Shown here piece by piece: positions 15,138-23,496 of a stretch of DNA of 39,440 nucleotides. The stretch comes from Pseudomonadota bacterium (GTDB taxonomy: Bacteria; Myxococcota; Myxococcia; Myxococcales; JAKAPL01): assembly GCA_027451705.1 (NCBI GenBank), contig DAIDIT010000230.1, forward strand, positions 1 to 39,440. Reading direction: 5' to 3'. Position 1 is the stretch's first letter; each line of letters starts with the position of its first letter. The notes beneath the pieces were generated by a model, which worked only from the letters and a program-made list of their open reading frames with translations, was not told the origin of the DNA and did no database searches. The position numbers were made by a program, and so were the translations under genes.

Positions 15138-17697
15138 GCGGGCGGCGCTGCTCGCGCTCGCGGGCGCGGCGGCCTCTGCGGTCTGGCCGGCGCCCGCGCG
15201 GGCGCAGCAACTCGGGCAGATGCTGGCGCGACCGCCGCGGACCCGGTTCTACCCACCGCCGCGGCTGCCGACGAACATCTCGCTCGATGCGAACCGGCAT
15301 CCGCCTCCCGTGCCGGGCGGAGTCGTCGAGCCGTCGAAGGACTCGCCGGGGAGCGACCGCGTCGTCAAGAAGGATCACAAGTACCAGCTCAACTTCGACA
15401 AGGTTGAGATCGCCGATCTGGTCCAGCAGGTCGCGGACATGACGGGCAAGCTGTTCATCCTTCCGGAGAACATCCACGGCCGGATCACGCTCATCGGCCC
15501 GAAGCACGGCACGGAGTTCATCACCGCCGACGAGGTGTACGCGGCGTTCCTGGCGGTCCTGGACGCGAACAACCTCGCCATCTACCCGACCGGCAAGTAC
15601 AACAAGATCGTCGAGAAGCGTGACGCGCGGCGCAAGCCGGTGCCGACCTACCTCGCGAAGGACGAGGCCTACCCCGACACCGAGCAGTACATCACCCGCC
15701 TCTTCCGGCTGAAGCACGTCGATCCGGACAGCGTGAACCCGGTCCTCCAGGAGTTGATGGGGCCGGACGGGATGGTCCGGACCTTTCAGCCCGACCTGCT
15801 CATCGTCACCGACATGTCGCTCAACATGCACCGGCTCGAGAGCATCATCGACCAGCTCGACGTTCCGGGCAGCGGCGACGAGGTACGCCTCGTCCAGGTC
15901 GTCTACGGTGCGGCATCCGATCTCGCCGACAAACTCCAGAACGTCTTCCAGGACAAGAACAAGCGGCCCGGCTCGAGCGGGCGGCCGATGCCAATCTCGG
16001 TGTTCGGGCAGGCCGCGCCGTCCCAGGGGCAGTCGGGCCCCGAGGCGGGTGTCAGCCTCACGAAGGTCATCGCCGACGAGCGGACGAACAAGCTGATCGT
16101 CGTGGCGAGCCCGACGTCGTTCGACAAGATCGAGGAGTTCGTCCGCCAACTCGACGTGCCCGTGCCGGGAGAGGGGCAGATCCACGTCGTCTACCTCGAG
16201 AACGCCGAGGCCGAGAAGCTCTCGACGACGCTCACGAACCTCATCTCTGGAATCTCCCAGGGCCGACGGATGGGGCCGCAGGCGGGCGGCCAGCAATCGG
16301 TCTTCGAAGGGCAGGTCAAGATCAGCCCGGACAAGGCGACCAATTCGCTCGTCATCGTCGCCTCTCCGAATGACTATGGGAGCTTGCTCAAGGTCATCGA
16401 GCGGCTCGACCGGCCGCAGCGGCAGGTGTTCGTCGAGGCGGTCATCATGGAGGTCAACCTCGAGAACGACCTGAGCTTCGGCGGAGCCTCCCACTACATC
16501 GCGAACCCGACGATTCCCGGCGTCAACGGCGGCCAGCCGGTTCCGATTCCGATTGGCGGCGAGCCGTTCCCGGTGGGGCAGGGCATCAACTCGCTCTTCG
16601 GCGTCGCCGGCCTCGCCTCGCTGGGTGGCTTCCTGACCGGACTTCAGGGGCCTGCCAACGCGGCCATCGGCCAGGCGCTGGGATTCTCGCTCCCCTCGTT
16701 CTCGATTCTGGTTCAGGCGCTCGAAACCAATTCCGATGCCAACGTCATCTCGACGCCGCACATCTTGACGACCAACAACGAGGAGGCGCAGATCACCGTC
16801 GGCCAGAACGTTCCGTTCCAATCGGGATTCAGCTTCGGACTCGGTGGGCTGGGCGGACTCGGGATGATGGGTGGCCTGGGCGGGCTCGGTGGTCTGGGAG
16901 GGGTGGGTGGCCTCGGCGCGCTCGGTGGCGTCGGAGGCGTCGGAGGCCTCGGGTCTCTCGGCACGGCAGGACTTGGCGGCCTCGGAGCACTCGGCGGCCT
17001 CGGCGGCATGGGCGGCCTTGGCGCCATGGGCGGCCTTGGCGGGCTCGGAGGCGGCTTCCCCATGGGCCAGATCCAGCGGCAAAACGTCGAGCTCAAGCTC
17101 AAGCTCAAGCCGCAGATCAACGAGGGCGACTACGTCCGGCTGACGGTCGACGAGTCGACCGAGGAGATCGCGAGCACCGACCCGATCCTCGGCCCGACGA
17201 CCTCGAAGCGCGCGGCGAAGACCGTCATCGTCGCCAAGGATCAGGAGACGGTCGTCATCGGTGGTCTGATGCAGGATCGGGTGATCAAGTCGTCCAACAA
17301 GACTCCGATCCTCGGGGACATCCCCATCCTGGGATGGCTCTTCCGCTACGACACGACCAAGAAGGAGAAGGTGAACCTTCTTCTGTTCCTCACGCCGTAC
17401 ATCATCCGCGACCAGTCCGACTTCCGGAAGATCTTCGAGCGCAAGATGAAGGAGCGGCAGGAGTTCGTCGAGCGCTTCTACGGCGAATCCGCGGTCTACA
17501 CCGTGCCCATCGACTACGACCGCAAGGAGGGGCCGCTCGGGGCGATGACCGTGACCATCCGGAAGGAGCAGAGCAAGATCGAGAACGGAGGGACGGGGGA
17601 GGGAGCCGGCGAACGGCCGATTGCCCCGAGGGCGCACCGACATCCGGGCGCAGCAGTCGAGCCACCGCCTCCAGCGCCGGCTCCGAGCGGCGGTTAG
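15124..17697 (+). CDS. gspD: type II secretion secretin GspD, with a long Gly-Leu insertion
   Basis: The outer-membrane channel, 857 residues, longer than the usual 650-750. A signal peptide ends at ARAQQ (about residue 30). The N0 domain begins YQLNFDKVEIADLVQQVADM, and three N1-N3 repeats follow (ITRLFRLKHVDPDSVNPVLQ, VRLVQVVYGAASDLADKLQN, IHVVYLENAEAEKLSTTLTN). The secretin core runs VFVEAVIMEVNLENDLSFGG to ILGWLFRYDTTKKEKVNLLL. Residues 572-644 are almost wholly Gly and Leu with some Met, Ala and Val, placed between VGQNVPFQSG and QRQNVELKLKLKPQINEGD, where normal secretins have a short loop. The C-terminal tail is Pro-rich; an S-domain for a pilotin is not obvious, and no gspS is in the window. 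Confidence 0.95.
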   Translation: MRSSERAALLALAGAAASAVWPAPARAQQLGQMLARPPRTRFYPPPRLPTNISLDANRHPPPVPGGVVEPSKDSPGSDRVVKKDHKYQLNFDKVEIADLVQQVADMTGKLFILPENIHGRITLIGPKHGTEFITADEVYAAFLAVLDANNLAIYPTGKYNKIVEKRDARRKPVPTYLAKDEAYPDTEQYITRLFRLKHVDPDSVNPVLQELMGPDGMVRTFQPDLLIVTDMSLNMHRLESIIDQLDVPGSGDEVRLVQVVYGAASDLADKLQNVFQDKNKRPGSSGRPMPISVFGQAAPSQGQSGPEAGVSLTKVIADERTNKLIVVASPTSFDKIEEFVRQLDVPVPGEGQIHVVYLENAEAEKLSTTLTNLISGISQGRRMGPQAGGQQSVFEGQVKISPDKATNSLVIVASPNDYGSLLKVIERLDRPQRQVFVEAVIMEVNLENDLSFGGASHYIANPTIPGVNGGQPVPIPIGGEPFPVGQGINSLFGVAGLASLGGFLTGLQGPANAAIGQALGFSLPSFSILVQALETNSDANVISTPHILTTNNEEAQITVGQNVPFQSGFSFGLGGLGGLGMMGGLGGLGGLGGVGGLGALGGVGGVGGLGSLGTAGLGGLGALGGLGGMGGLGAMGGLGGLGGGFPMGQIQRQNVELKLKLKPQINEGDYVRLTVDESTEEIASTDPILGPTTSKRAAKTVIVAKDQETVVIGGLMQDRVIKSSNKTPILGDIPILGWLFRYDTTKKEKVNLLLFLTPYIIRDQSDFRKIFERKMKERQEFVERFYGESAVYTVPIDYDRKEGPLGAMTVTIRKEQSKIENGGTGEGAGERPIAPRAHRHPGAAVEPPPPAPAPSGG
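16837..17055 (+). repeat. Gly-Leu-coding low-complexity repeat inside gspD
   Basis: About 73 codons of the type GGL, GGM, GAL and GGV in imperfect 9-base steps (ggcctcggc-like). The same frame is kept throughout. It encodes the insertion in the secretin domain described under gspD. Such repeats can change length by slippage in multiples of 9 or 18 bases. Confidence 0.9.
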
Positions 17698-17739
17698 ACA
17701 GAGAGCTTCACGGCGCAGCCCCGCGGAGATCGAGCGAAC

Positions 17740-19578
17740 ATGGCCGGATCGATCCAGACGGAAGCAATCGCAGCGAGCGATCGGGGCGCCTCGGCCGCCG
17801 AGCGGCTGCCGGCCAGACCGGACCGCGAGGCGACCGTTCAGGTTGCGCACGGTCCGGCCTTCCTCTGCGGCCGTCCGCTCGGTCAAATCCTGTTGGAGAC
17901 GGCCGGGCTGGCCCAGGAAAAATTGGACGAGGCCCTGACGCAGCAGGCGGAGAAGGGCGGTCGCCTCGGCGAGATCCTGGTCGGCCTGAAGGCGTTGTCG
18001 GAGGAGCAGGTGCTGGCGGCGCTGGCCGTCCAACTCGACCTCCCGTTCTCGGAGCGGCTCGCGATCGACGCGATCACGCCCGAGTTGATCCGGCAGTTGC
18101 CGATCAACTTCGCGAAGCAGGCCAGGATTCTCCCGTTGCGCCGCGATGGGGACGCGATCGTCCTCGCGACTGGGGATCCGCTCGACACCGCGCTCCTCGA
18201 CGAGGCGCGGATGCTCCTCGAGGCCCCGGTCTCGCCGCACGTCGCCCCTCCGCAGGCGATCCTCGACGCCATCAACCAGGTCTACGACCGCGCGGCGAAC
18301 GAGGCCGAGCGGCTCGTGGACAACATGGCCGGCGAGGATCTCGCCAGCCTGGCTCACGAGTTGGAGGAGCCCAAGGACCTCCTCGACGCGACCGACGACG
18401 AGGCGCCGATCATCAAGCTGGTCAACTCGCTCCTCTTCCAGGCCGCCAAGGAGAGGGCGTCGGACATCCACATCGAGCCGTTCGAGCGGGAGATCTCGGT
18501 CCGTTTCCGCGTCGACGGCGTCCTCCGGGAGAAGATCAAGCCACCCAAGCGGTTCCAGAAGGCCATCGCCTCGCGCGTCAAGATCATGGGCAACCTGAAC
18601 ATCGCCGAGACGCGTTTGCCGCAGGACGGCCGCATCCGGGTCAAACTCGCCGGCCGCGACATCGACATCCGTCTCTCGACGGTGCCGACATCCCACGGCG
18701 AACGGATCGTCATGCGTCTGCTCGACAAGAGCGCCGTGCTCCTCGACCTCGAGCAACTCGGCTTCTCGCCCGACCAGCTGTCGATCATGGACTCCCTCAT
18801 CCACCGCAGCCACGGGATCATCTTGGTGACCGGGCCGACGGGGTCTGGAAAGAGCACGACGCTCTACGCCGCGCTCTCGAAGATCAATACCCCGGAGCTG
18901 AACATCCTGACGGTGGAGGACCCGGTCGAGATCCAGATCAAGGGGATCGGGCAGGTCCAGGTGAATCCCAAGATCGACCTGACCTTCGCCTCGGGGCTCC
19001 GGAGCTTCCTGCGCCAGGACCCGGACGTGATCATGGTCGGCGAAATCCGAGACCTCGAGACGGCCGAAATCGCGATCCAGGCCTCGCTGACCGGCCACCT
19101 GGTCTTCTCGACGGTCCACACCAACGACGCCCCCGGGGCCGTCACCCGGCTCGTCGACATGGGCGTCGAACCGTTTCTCGTGGCGTCGTCGCTGATGGGT
19201 AGCCTGGCGCAAAGGCTCTTGCGCGTGCTCTGCAAGGAGTGCCGCGAGGCGTACGTTCCGACCGCCGAGGCGCTCGCAGAACTGTCGCTCAGCCCCGACT
19301 CGCTCCGCGAGGCGGGCGTCGATCACCTATACCGGGAGAAGGGGTGCTCGGCCTGCAACGGCACGGGCTACAAGGGACGCGTCGGCATCTACGAGATGAT
19401 GATGGTCACCGACGAAGTCCGCCAGCTCATCCTGCGCAAGGTCGACTCGGGCACCATCAAGAAGACCGCCATCGCCCAGGGCATGCGGACCCTCATCCAG
19501 GACGGCTCGAGCAAGGTGTTGCGGGGCATCACCTCGATCTCCGAGCTCCTGTCGGTGACGCAGGAGGACATCGTCTAG
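17740..19578 (+). CDS. gspE: type II secretion ATPase GspE
   Basis: Cytoplasmic motor that powers pseudopilus assembly, 612 residues. The N-terminal part (about 45-205) is an N1E/MshEN-type domain (RPLGQILLETAGLAQEKLDE, GRLGEILVGLKALSEEQVL), which in relatives binds GspL or cyclic-di-GMP. The ATPase has ASDIHIEPFE, Walker A GPTGSGKSTT, the Asp box LTVEDPVE, Walker B RQDPDVIMVGEIRD and the His box LVFSTVHTNDA. The four-cysteine zinc element is present as CKEC and CSAC. All catalytic motifs are intact. The gene lies 42 bases after gspD, and its stop is 2 bases before the gspF start. The first 40 residues are variable, and a start further downstream cannot be ruled out. Confidence 0.96.
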   Translation: MAGSIQTEAIAASDRGASAAERLPARPDREATVQVAHGPAFLCGRPLGQILLETAGLAQEKLDEALTQQAEKGGRLGEILVGLKALSEEQVLAALAVQLDLPFSERLAIDAITPELIRQLPINFAKQARILPLRRDGDAIVLATGDPLDTALLDEARMLLEAPVSPHVAPPQAILDAINQVYDRAANEAERLVDNMAGEDLASLAHELEEPKDLLDATDDEAPIIKLVNSLLFQAAKERASDIHIEPFEREISVRFRVDGVLREKIKPPKRFQKAIASRVKIMGNLNIAETRLPQDGRIRVKLAGRDIDIRLSTVPTSHGERIVMRLLDKSAVLLDLEQLGFSPDQLSIMDSLIHRSHGIILVTGPTGSGKSTTLYAALSKINTPELNILTVEDPVEIQIKGIGQVQVNPKIDLTFASGLRSFLRQDPDVIMVGEIRDLETAEIAIQASLTGHLVFSTVHTNDAPGAVTRLVDMGVEPFLVASSLMGSLAQRLLRVLCKECREAYVPTAEALAELSLSPDSLREAGVDHLYREKGCSACNGTGYKGRVGIYEMMMVTDEVRQLILRKVDSGTIKKTAIAQGMRTLIQDGSSKVLRGITSISELLSVTQEDIV

Positions 19579-19580
19579 CG

Positions 19581-20813
19581 ATGCCCGTCTTCGAGTACAA
19601 GGGGCTCAGCGAGGCGGGCAAGTCGGTCACCGGCATCCGCGAGGCGGACAGCCCGAAGGGCCTGCGTGCGCTGCTGCGCAAGGAGGGGATCTTCCTCTCG
19701 GAGGTGACGGGCGAGAAGCAGAAGGAGGAGGCCGCCGCCAAGGGCGAGATCGACGTCAAGCGGCTCGTCGGCGGGCGCATCAGTTCCGACGACATCGCGG
19801 TCATGACCCGGCAACTCGCGACGCTGATCGGCGCCGGCATCCCGCTCGTCGAGGCGCTGACCGCTCTGATCGAGCAGGTCGACCACGAGCGGCTCAAGCG
19901 GGTGGTCTCGGCCGTCAAGCAGCGGGTCAATGAAGGATCGACGCTCGCCGACGCCATGGGGCAGTTTCCCAAGGTGTTCAACACCCTCTTCGTGAACATG
20001 ATCCGCGCCGGCGAACACTCCGGGGCGCTGCACGTGGTGCTGATCCGCCTCGCGGACTTCACCGAGGCCCAGGCCCGCCTGCGCTCGAAAGTCTGGGGCA
20101 CGATGGCCTACCCGATCATCATGGTCGTCATCGGCACGGTCATCATGGGAATCCTGATGACCGTGGTCGTCCCCAAGGTGACGGCGATGTTCCAGGACAT
20201 GAAGATGGTCCTGCCGCTGCCGACGCGGATCCTGATCTTCGTCTCGAACACGGCTCGCGACTACTGGTACCTGCTCCTGGCGGGGATGGTGCTCTCGATC
20301 TGGGGCTTCCTCGCCTACATCCGCAAGGGCAAGGGCCGCGCCTGGTGGGACCGCACCACGCTGCGGATGCCGGTCTTCGGGAAGATCATCCGGATGCTCG
20401 CCATCGCCCGCTTCTCGCGCACGCTGTCGACGCTCCTCAAGAGCGGCGTCCCGCTCCTGACCTCGATGGACATCGTCAAGGCGATCCTGACCAACACCGT
20501 CCTTTCCGGCGTGATCGAGCAGTCTCGGGAGGCCATCAAGGAGGGCCAGAGCATCGCCGCTCCGCTCCGCCGCTCCGGCGAGTTCCCGCCGATGGTCTAC
20601 CACATGGTCGCGATCGGCGAGCGGTCGGGACAGCTCGAGGAGATGCTGCTCAACGTGGCAAACGCATACGACGCGCAGGTCGAGACGCGCATGACGGCGC
20701 TCACCTCGCTGCTCGAGCCGGTGATGATCGTCGCGATGGGTGGCGTGGTCGCCTTCATCGTGATGTCGATCCTGCTGCCGATCCTCCAGATGAACACCAT
20801 GTCGGCACATTGA
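19581..20813 (+). CDS. gspF: type II secretion platform protein GspF
   Basis: Polytopic inner-membrane platform protein, 410 residues, standard length. It begins MPVFEYKGLSEAGKSVTGI, the typical GspF opening. Two homologous cytoplasmic domains carry the family motif (MTRQLATLIGAGIPLVEAL near residue 75; IARFSRTLSTLLKSGVPLLT near 275). Membrane helices are visible at about residues 172-197, 222-245 and 378-403. The start codon follows the gspE stop by two bases, which fixes it despite a much longer open frame upstream. It couples the ATPase to the growing pseudopilus. Confidence 0.96.
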   Translation: MPVFEYKGLSEAGKSVTGIREADSPKGLRALLRKEGIFLSEVTGEKQKEEAAAKGEIDVKRLVGGRISSDDIAVMTRQLATLIGAGIPLVEALTALIEQVDHERLKRVVSAVKQRVNEGSTLADAMGQFPKVFNTLFVNMIRAGEHSGALHVVLIRLADFTEAQARLRSKVWGTMAYPIIMVVIGTVIMGILMTVVVPKVTAMFQDMKMVLPLPTRILIFVSNTARDYWYLLLAGMVLSIWGFLAYIRKGKGRAWWDRTTLRMPVFGKIIRMLAIARFSRTLSTLLKSGVPLLTSMDIVKAILTNTVLSGVIEQSREAIKEGQSIAAPLRRSGEFPPMVYHMVAIGERSGQLEEMLLNVANAYDAQVETRMTALTSLLEPVMIVAMGGVVAFIVMSILLPILQMNTMSAH

Positions 20814-20827
20814 GGAGCGCGGACGCG

Positions 20828-20941
20828 ATGCAAGAGACGGCATTCGAGCGACGGCTGCGGGCCGCGGGCGCGTTCGCGGTGGTTGCGGTCGCGGGCGCGC
20901 TGGTCGCGCTCGGTCTCTGGTTGGAGGTCCCGTGGCATTGA
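20828..20941 (+). CDS. 37-residue single-pass membrane micro-protein between gspF and gspG
   Basis: A short frame lies in the gap between gspF and gspG. GAGGAG lies about 10 bases before its ATG, overlapping the gspF stop. The product starts MQETAFERRLRAAGAFAVVA, continues through a hydrophobic stretch (about residues 13-31, Ala/Val/Leu) and ends LWLEVPWH. Basic residues before the helix predict the N-terminus inside. Most other gaps in the operon are zero to a few bases, so a 150-base gap filled by a frame with a good ribosome site argues that it is real. I know of no canonical T2SS subunit of this size at this position. It might assist GspF or pseudopilin insertion; that is speculation. Confidence 0.55.
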   Translation: MQETAFERRLRAAGAFAVVAVAGALVALGLWLEVPWH

Positions 20942-20963
20942 GGCAACGAAAGGAGCAGACGTC

Positions 20964-21368
20964 GTGAGAGAGAGGCAGTGGCGAGGATCGGCCGCCCGCG
21001 GCATGACCCTCATCGAGATCATGGTGGTCGTGGCCATCCTCGGGATGATCGCCGCGGTGGTGGGAGTTGCGGTCATGGGCCGCTTCCAGGAAGCCAAGGT
21101 CCAGACCGCGCAGCTCGACATCAAGGGCTTCGGTGACGGGCTGCGGCTCTTCAAGCTCAAGCACAGCCGCTTCCCGACGACGGCCGAGGGGCTGGCGGCC
21201 CTCTACCAGGAAGGGTTCCTCGAGGGCGAGCAGAAGAAGGACCCGTGGGGCAACGACTACGTCTACGTCCAGCCGGGGCAGAAGCACCCGGACACCTACG
21301 ACATCATGTCCTACGGAGCCGACGGCAAGCCCGGCGGCGACGGCGAGGACGCCGACATCACCAACTGA
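20964..21368 (+). CDS. gspG: major pseudopilin GspG
   Basis: Main subunit of the T2SS pseudopilus, 134 residues as precursor. The start is GTG with AAAGGAG eight bases upstream. The prepilin leader ends in RG and is cleaved before MTLIEIMVVVAILGMIAAVV, with the conserved Glu at +5. Met replaces the more usual Phe at +1, which is common in GspG. The C-terminal part has the GspG-specific calcium-binding pattern (DPWGNDYVYVQPG, SYGADGKPGGDGEDADI). It needs a prepilin peptidase (GspO/PilD), which is not encoded in this window. Confidence 0.96.
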   Translation: MRERQWRGSAARGMTLIEIMVVVAILGMIAAVVGVAVMGRFQEAKVQTAQLDIKGFGDGLRLFKLKHSRFPTTAEGLAALYQEGFLEGEQKKDPWGNDYVYVQPGQKHPDTYDIMSYGADGKPGGDGEDADITN

Positions 21369-21374
21369 GGTCGC

Positions 21375-22013
21375 ATGAAGGACTCCGGCTTCACGCTGCT
21401 CGAGATCGTCATCAGCCTCGCGCTGCTCGTGATGGCGCTCTCCGTGGCGCTGCCGAGCTTCGAATCGGTGACCGGCGCGCGCATGCGCTCCGCGGCCGGC
21501 CAGCTCGCGGGATCGCTTCGCGCGCTCTACGACCACGCGGCGCTCTCGGGACAGACCTGCCGGATGGCCTTCGACCTCGACGCGCGCACCTACTGGCCGG
21601 AGTGCGCACGCGGGGCCGCACGGATTTCGTCCGTCCCCGAAGAGAGTCGCGACGGCAAGCGTTACGTCGACACGGAGGCCCAGCAGGAGGCACAGGAGCG
21701 GCTCGAGGACCTGCAGCGCGACAACCCGATCGAGGCGAAGCTCGAAGCCAAGACGCCGTTCGCCAAGTACCGGGATGAGGACGTGCAGCGCGTCCAGCTT
21801 CCCGCCGACGTGAACTTCGCGTGGATCTGGACCCCGCACCAGACGCAGAAATACACGGCGGGCGACGCCTACGTGTACTTCTTCCCGCAGGGCAACGCGG
21901 AGCGGGCCTACGTGGCCCTCGCGCACGGCGACGATTCGCTGACCGTGGCGGTGAGCCCACTGACGGGCAAGATCCGGGTCGACCCCGGAGAGGACGAGAT
22001 CCCCAAGCAATGA
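21375..22013 (+). CDS. gspH: minor pseudopilin GspH
   Basis: A 212-residue prepilin-like protein with a five-residue leader (MKDSG) cleaved before FTLLEIVISLALLVMALSV, with Glu at +5. The globular part (about 40-212) is mostly charged, with an inserted helical stretch (DTEAQQEAQERLEDLQRDN) and a beta-rich end. By position after gspG and by its leader it is GspH, although the sequence beyond the N-terminal helix is poorly conserved in this family. The stop overlaps the gspI start as ATGA, so the two are coupled. Confidence 0.85.
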   Translation: MKDSGFTLLEIVISLALLVMALSVALPSFESVTGARMRSAAGQLAGSLRALYDHAALSGQTCRMAFDLDARTYWPECARGAARISSVPEESRDGKRYVDTEAQQEAQERLEDLQRDNPIEAKLEAKTPFAKYRDEDVQRVQLPADVNFAWIWTPHQTQKYTAGDAYVYFFPQGNAERAYVALAHGDDSLTVAVSPLTGKIRVDPGEDEIPKQ

Positions 22014-22801
22014 GGCGCTCGGGCTTCACGTTGCTCGAAGTGACCGTCGCGCTCGCGATCCTTGCGCTCGGGCTCGTCGCCATCGTCGACATCAACGCCG
22101 GAGCGACACGGCTGCACGAGGCCAGTTCCCACCTGACGATGGCGACGTTGCTCGCCCGCAGCAAGATGATCGACCTCGAGGAGAAGCTGAACGAGGAGGG
22201 CTTCTCCGACTTCGACATGGAGATCGACGGGACGTTCGAGGAGGAAAAGCACCCGGAGATCCGCTGGAAGGCCCAGGTTCTCAAGCCCGACCTGACGAAG
22301 TCGGTCGAGCAGATCACCTCGCTCGTCACCGGCGCACTCGGCGGCGGCCCCAACGCGGCCGCCGGCGCAGCGGGAGGCGGCGCGCTCGCGAACAGCCCGC
22401 TCGCGTCGATGCTCGGGCAGTCCTCGTTGCTCTCGGGGATGACTTTGCCCGACGGCCTCCAGTCGCCCGCGGGGTCGTCCTCGGATGCTCCCGCAAATCC
22501 AACATCGAGTGGTCTCGGGGGCCTGCTCGGGTCCGCGGCCAGCGGGCTGATCCAATCGCAGGTACAGACGCTCGTCACTCAGATCCAGCAGGGGGTCCGC
22601 GAGATCCGACTCACGGTGTACTGGATGGACGGCGCGAAGGAGGACAGCTTCACGGTCACGACGCACCTCGTGGTCCTCCAGCCGACCGGTCCGGGCGCGA
22701 GCGCTACCGGTGCCGCGCCCAACGGGCAGTCGACGAACCCGATGGGCTCGGGTACACCGGGCCAGCCCGGAAATAGCTTCATGCCCGGAGGGATTCATTG
22801 A
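22010..22801 (+). CDS. gspI: minor pseudopilin GspI, enlarged
   Basis: Precursor with the leader MRRSG cleaved before FTLLEVTVALAILALGLVAI, with Glu at +5. The fold is that of GspI (ATLLARSKMIDLEE, then VREIRLTVYWMDGAKEDSFT), but at 263 residues it is about twice the usual size. The extra length is a Gly/Ala/Ser/Pro-rich insertion at about residues 108-180 and a low-complexity tail (about 230-263). GspI sits with GspJ and GspK at the pseudopilus tip, so the insertion would be exposed in the periplasm. Start and stop overlap those of its neighbours by four bases. Confidence 0.88.
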   Translation: MRRSGFTLLEVTVALAILALGLVAIVDINAGATRLHEASSHLTMATLLARSKMIDLEEKLNEEGFSDFDMEIDGTFEEEKHPEIRWKAQVLKPDLTKSVEQITSLVTGALGGGPNAAAGAAGGGALANSPLASMLGQSSLLSGMTLPDGLQSPAGSSSDAPANPTSSGLGGLLGSAASGLIQSQVQTLVTQIQQGVREIRLTVYWMDGAKEDSFTVTTHLVVLQPTGPGASATGAAPNGQSTNPMGSGTPGQPGNSFMPGGIH

Positions 22802-23496
22802 GGGCGGCGCCTCCGATACCTCGGGCCGCGGAGATTGGTGGCTTCACGCTCCTCGAGGCGCTGATATCGCTCGCCATCATGGCGCTGATGGGCGGGCTCA
22901 TCTGGAGCAGCTTCGGGCCGACCTACGCGCTCAAGGAGACCGTCGAGGCCCAGGCAGATCGAGACATCGAGATCCGAGGGGCGGTCAACCGCATGGCGCG
23001 CGAGATCTCGATGGCCTTCCTCTCGAACGACTACGACAAGGTGCGCTACCGGCAAATGATCACGCTGTTCGACGGGGAGCACAACGCCGGTGATCACGAT
23101 CGGCTGACGTTCACTTCGCTTTCCCACCAGCGTCTATACGAGAACGCCTTCGAGTCGGACCAGTCGCTCATCGCGTACCGGGTCGCCGAGGATCCGAACA
23201 AGCCCGGTCAGCTCGATCTGATGCGCCGCGAGAAGACGGTCCTCGACGACGAGCCCGACCACGGCGGCGACGAGGAAGTCCTCTGCGAGGACATACAGGG
23301 ACTGCGGCTCCGCTACTGGGATCAGGTGAAGAAGGAGTGGGTCGAGGACTGGAACAGCCAGGACACCGAGCGGCTCAACACCCTGCCGTTCCGCGTGCAG
23401 ATCACCCTGCTCGTGGGCGAGCCCGGCTCGGTGCCGACGCCTTACACGACCCAGGCGTGGATCTTCCTGCCCCAGCCGCTGGATCGGACCCAATGA
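22798..23496 (+). CDS. gspJ: minor pseudopilin GspJ
   Basis: A 232-residue pseudopilin of the tip complex. The start is TTG at 22798, overlapping the gspI stop, with GGAGGG about five bases upstream. The leader is longer than in its neighbours (about 14 residues, ending IGG) and is followed by FTLLEALISLAIMALMGGLI with Glu at +5. The body contains the GspJ pattern (EIRGAVNRMAREISMAFLS, LCEDIQGLRLRYWDQVKKEW, LPFRVQITLLVGEPG). The stop overlaps the gspK start as ATGA. Confidence 0.9.
   Translation: MRAAPPIPRAAEIGGFTLLEALISLAIMALMGGLIWSSFGPTYALKETVEAQADRDIEIRGAVNRMAREISMAFLSNDYDKVRYRQMITLFDGEHNAGDHDRLTFTSLSHQRLYENAFESDQSLIAYRVAEDPNKPGQLDLMRREKTVLDDEPDHGGDEEVLCEDIQGLRLRYWDQVKKEWVEDWNSQDTERLNTLPFRVQITLLVGEPGSVPTPYTTQAWIFLPQPLDRTQ

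Noticed and set aside
15007-19326. 1439-codon - strand ORF opposite gspD and gspE
   Set aside because: It is an antisense shadow produced by high GC3 on the + strand; no domain is recognisable.
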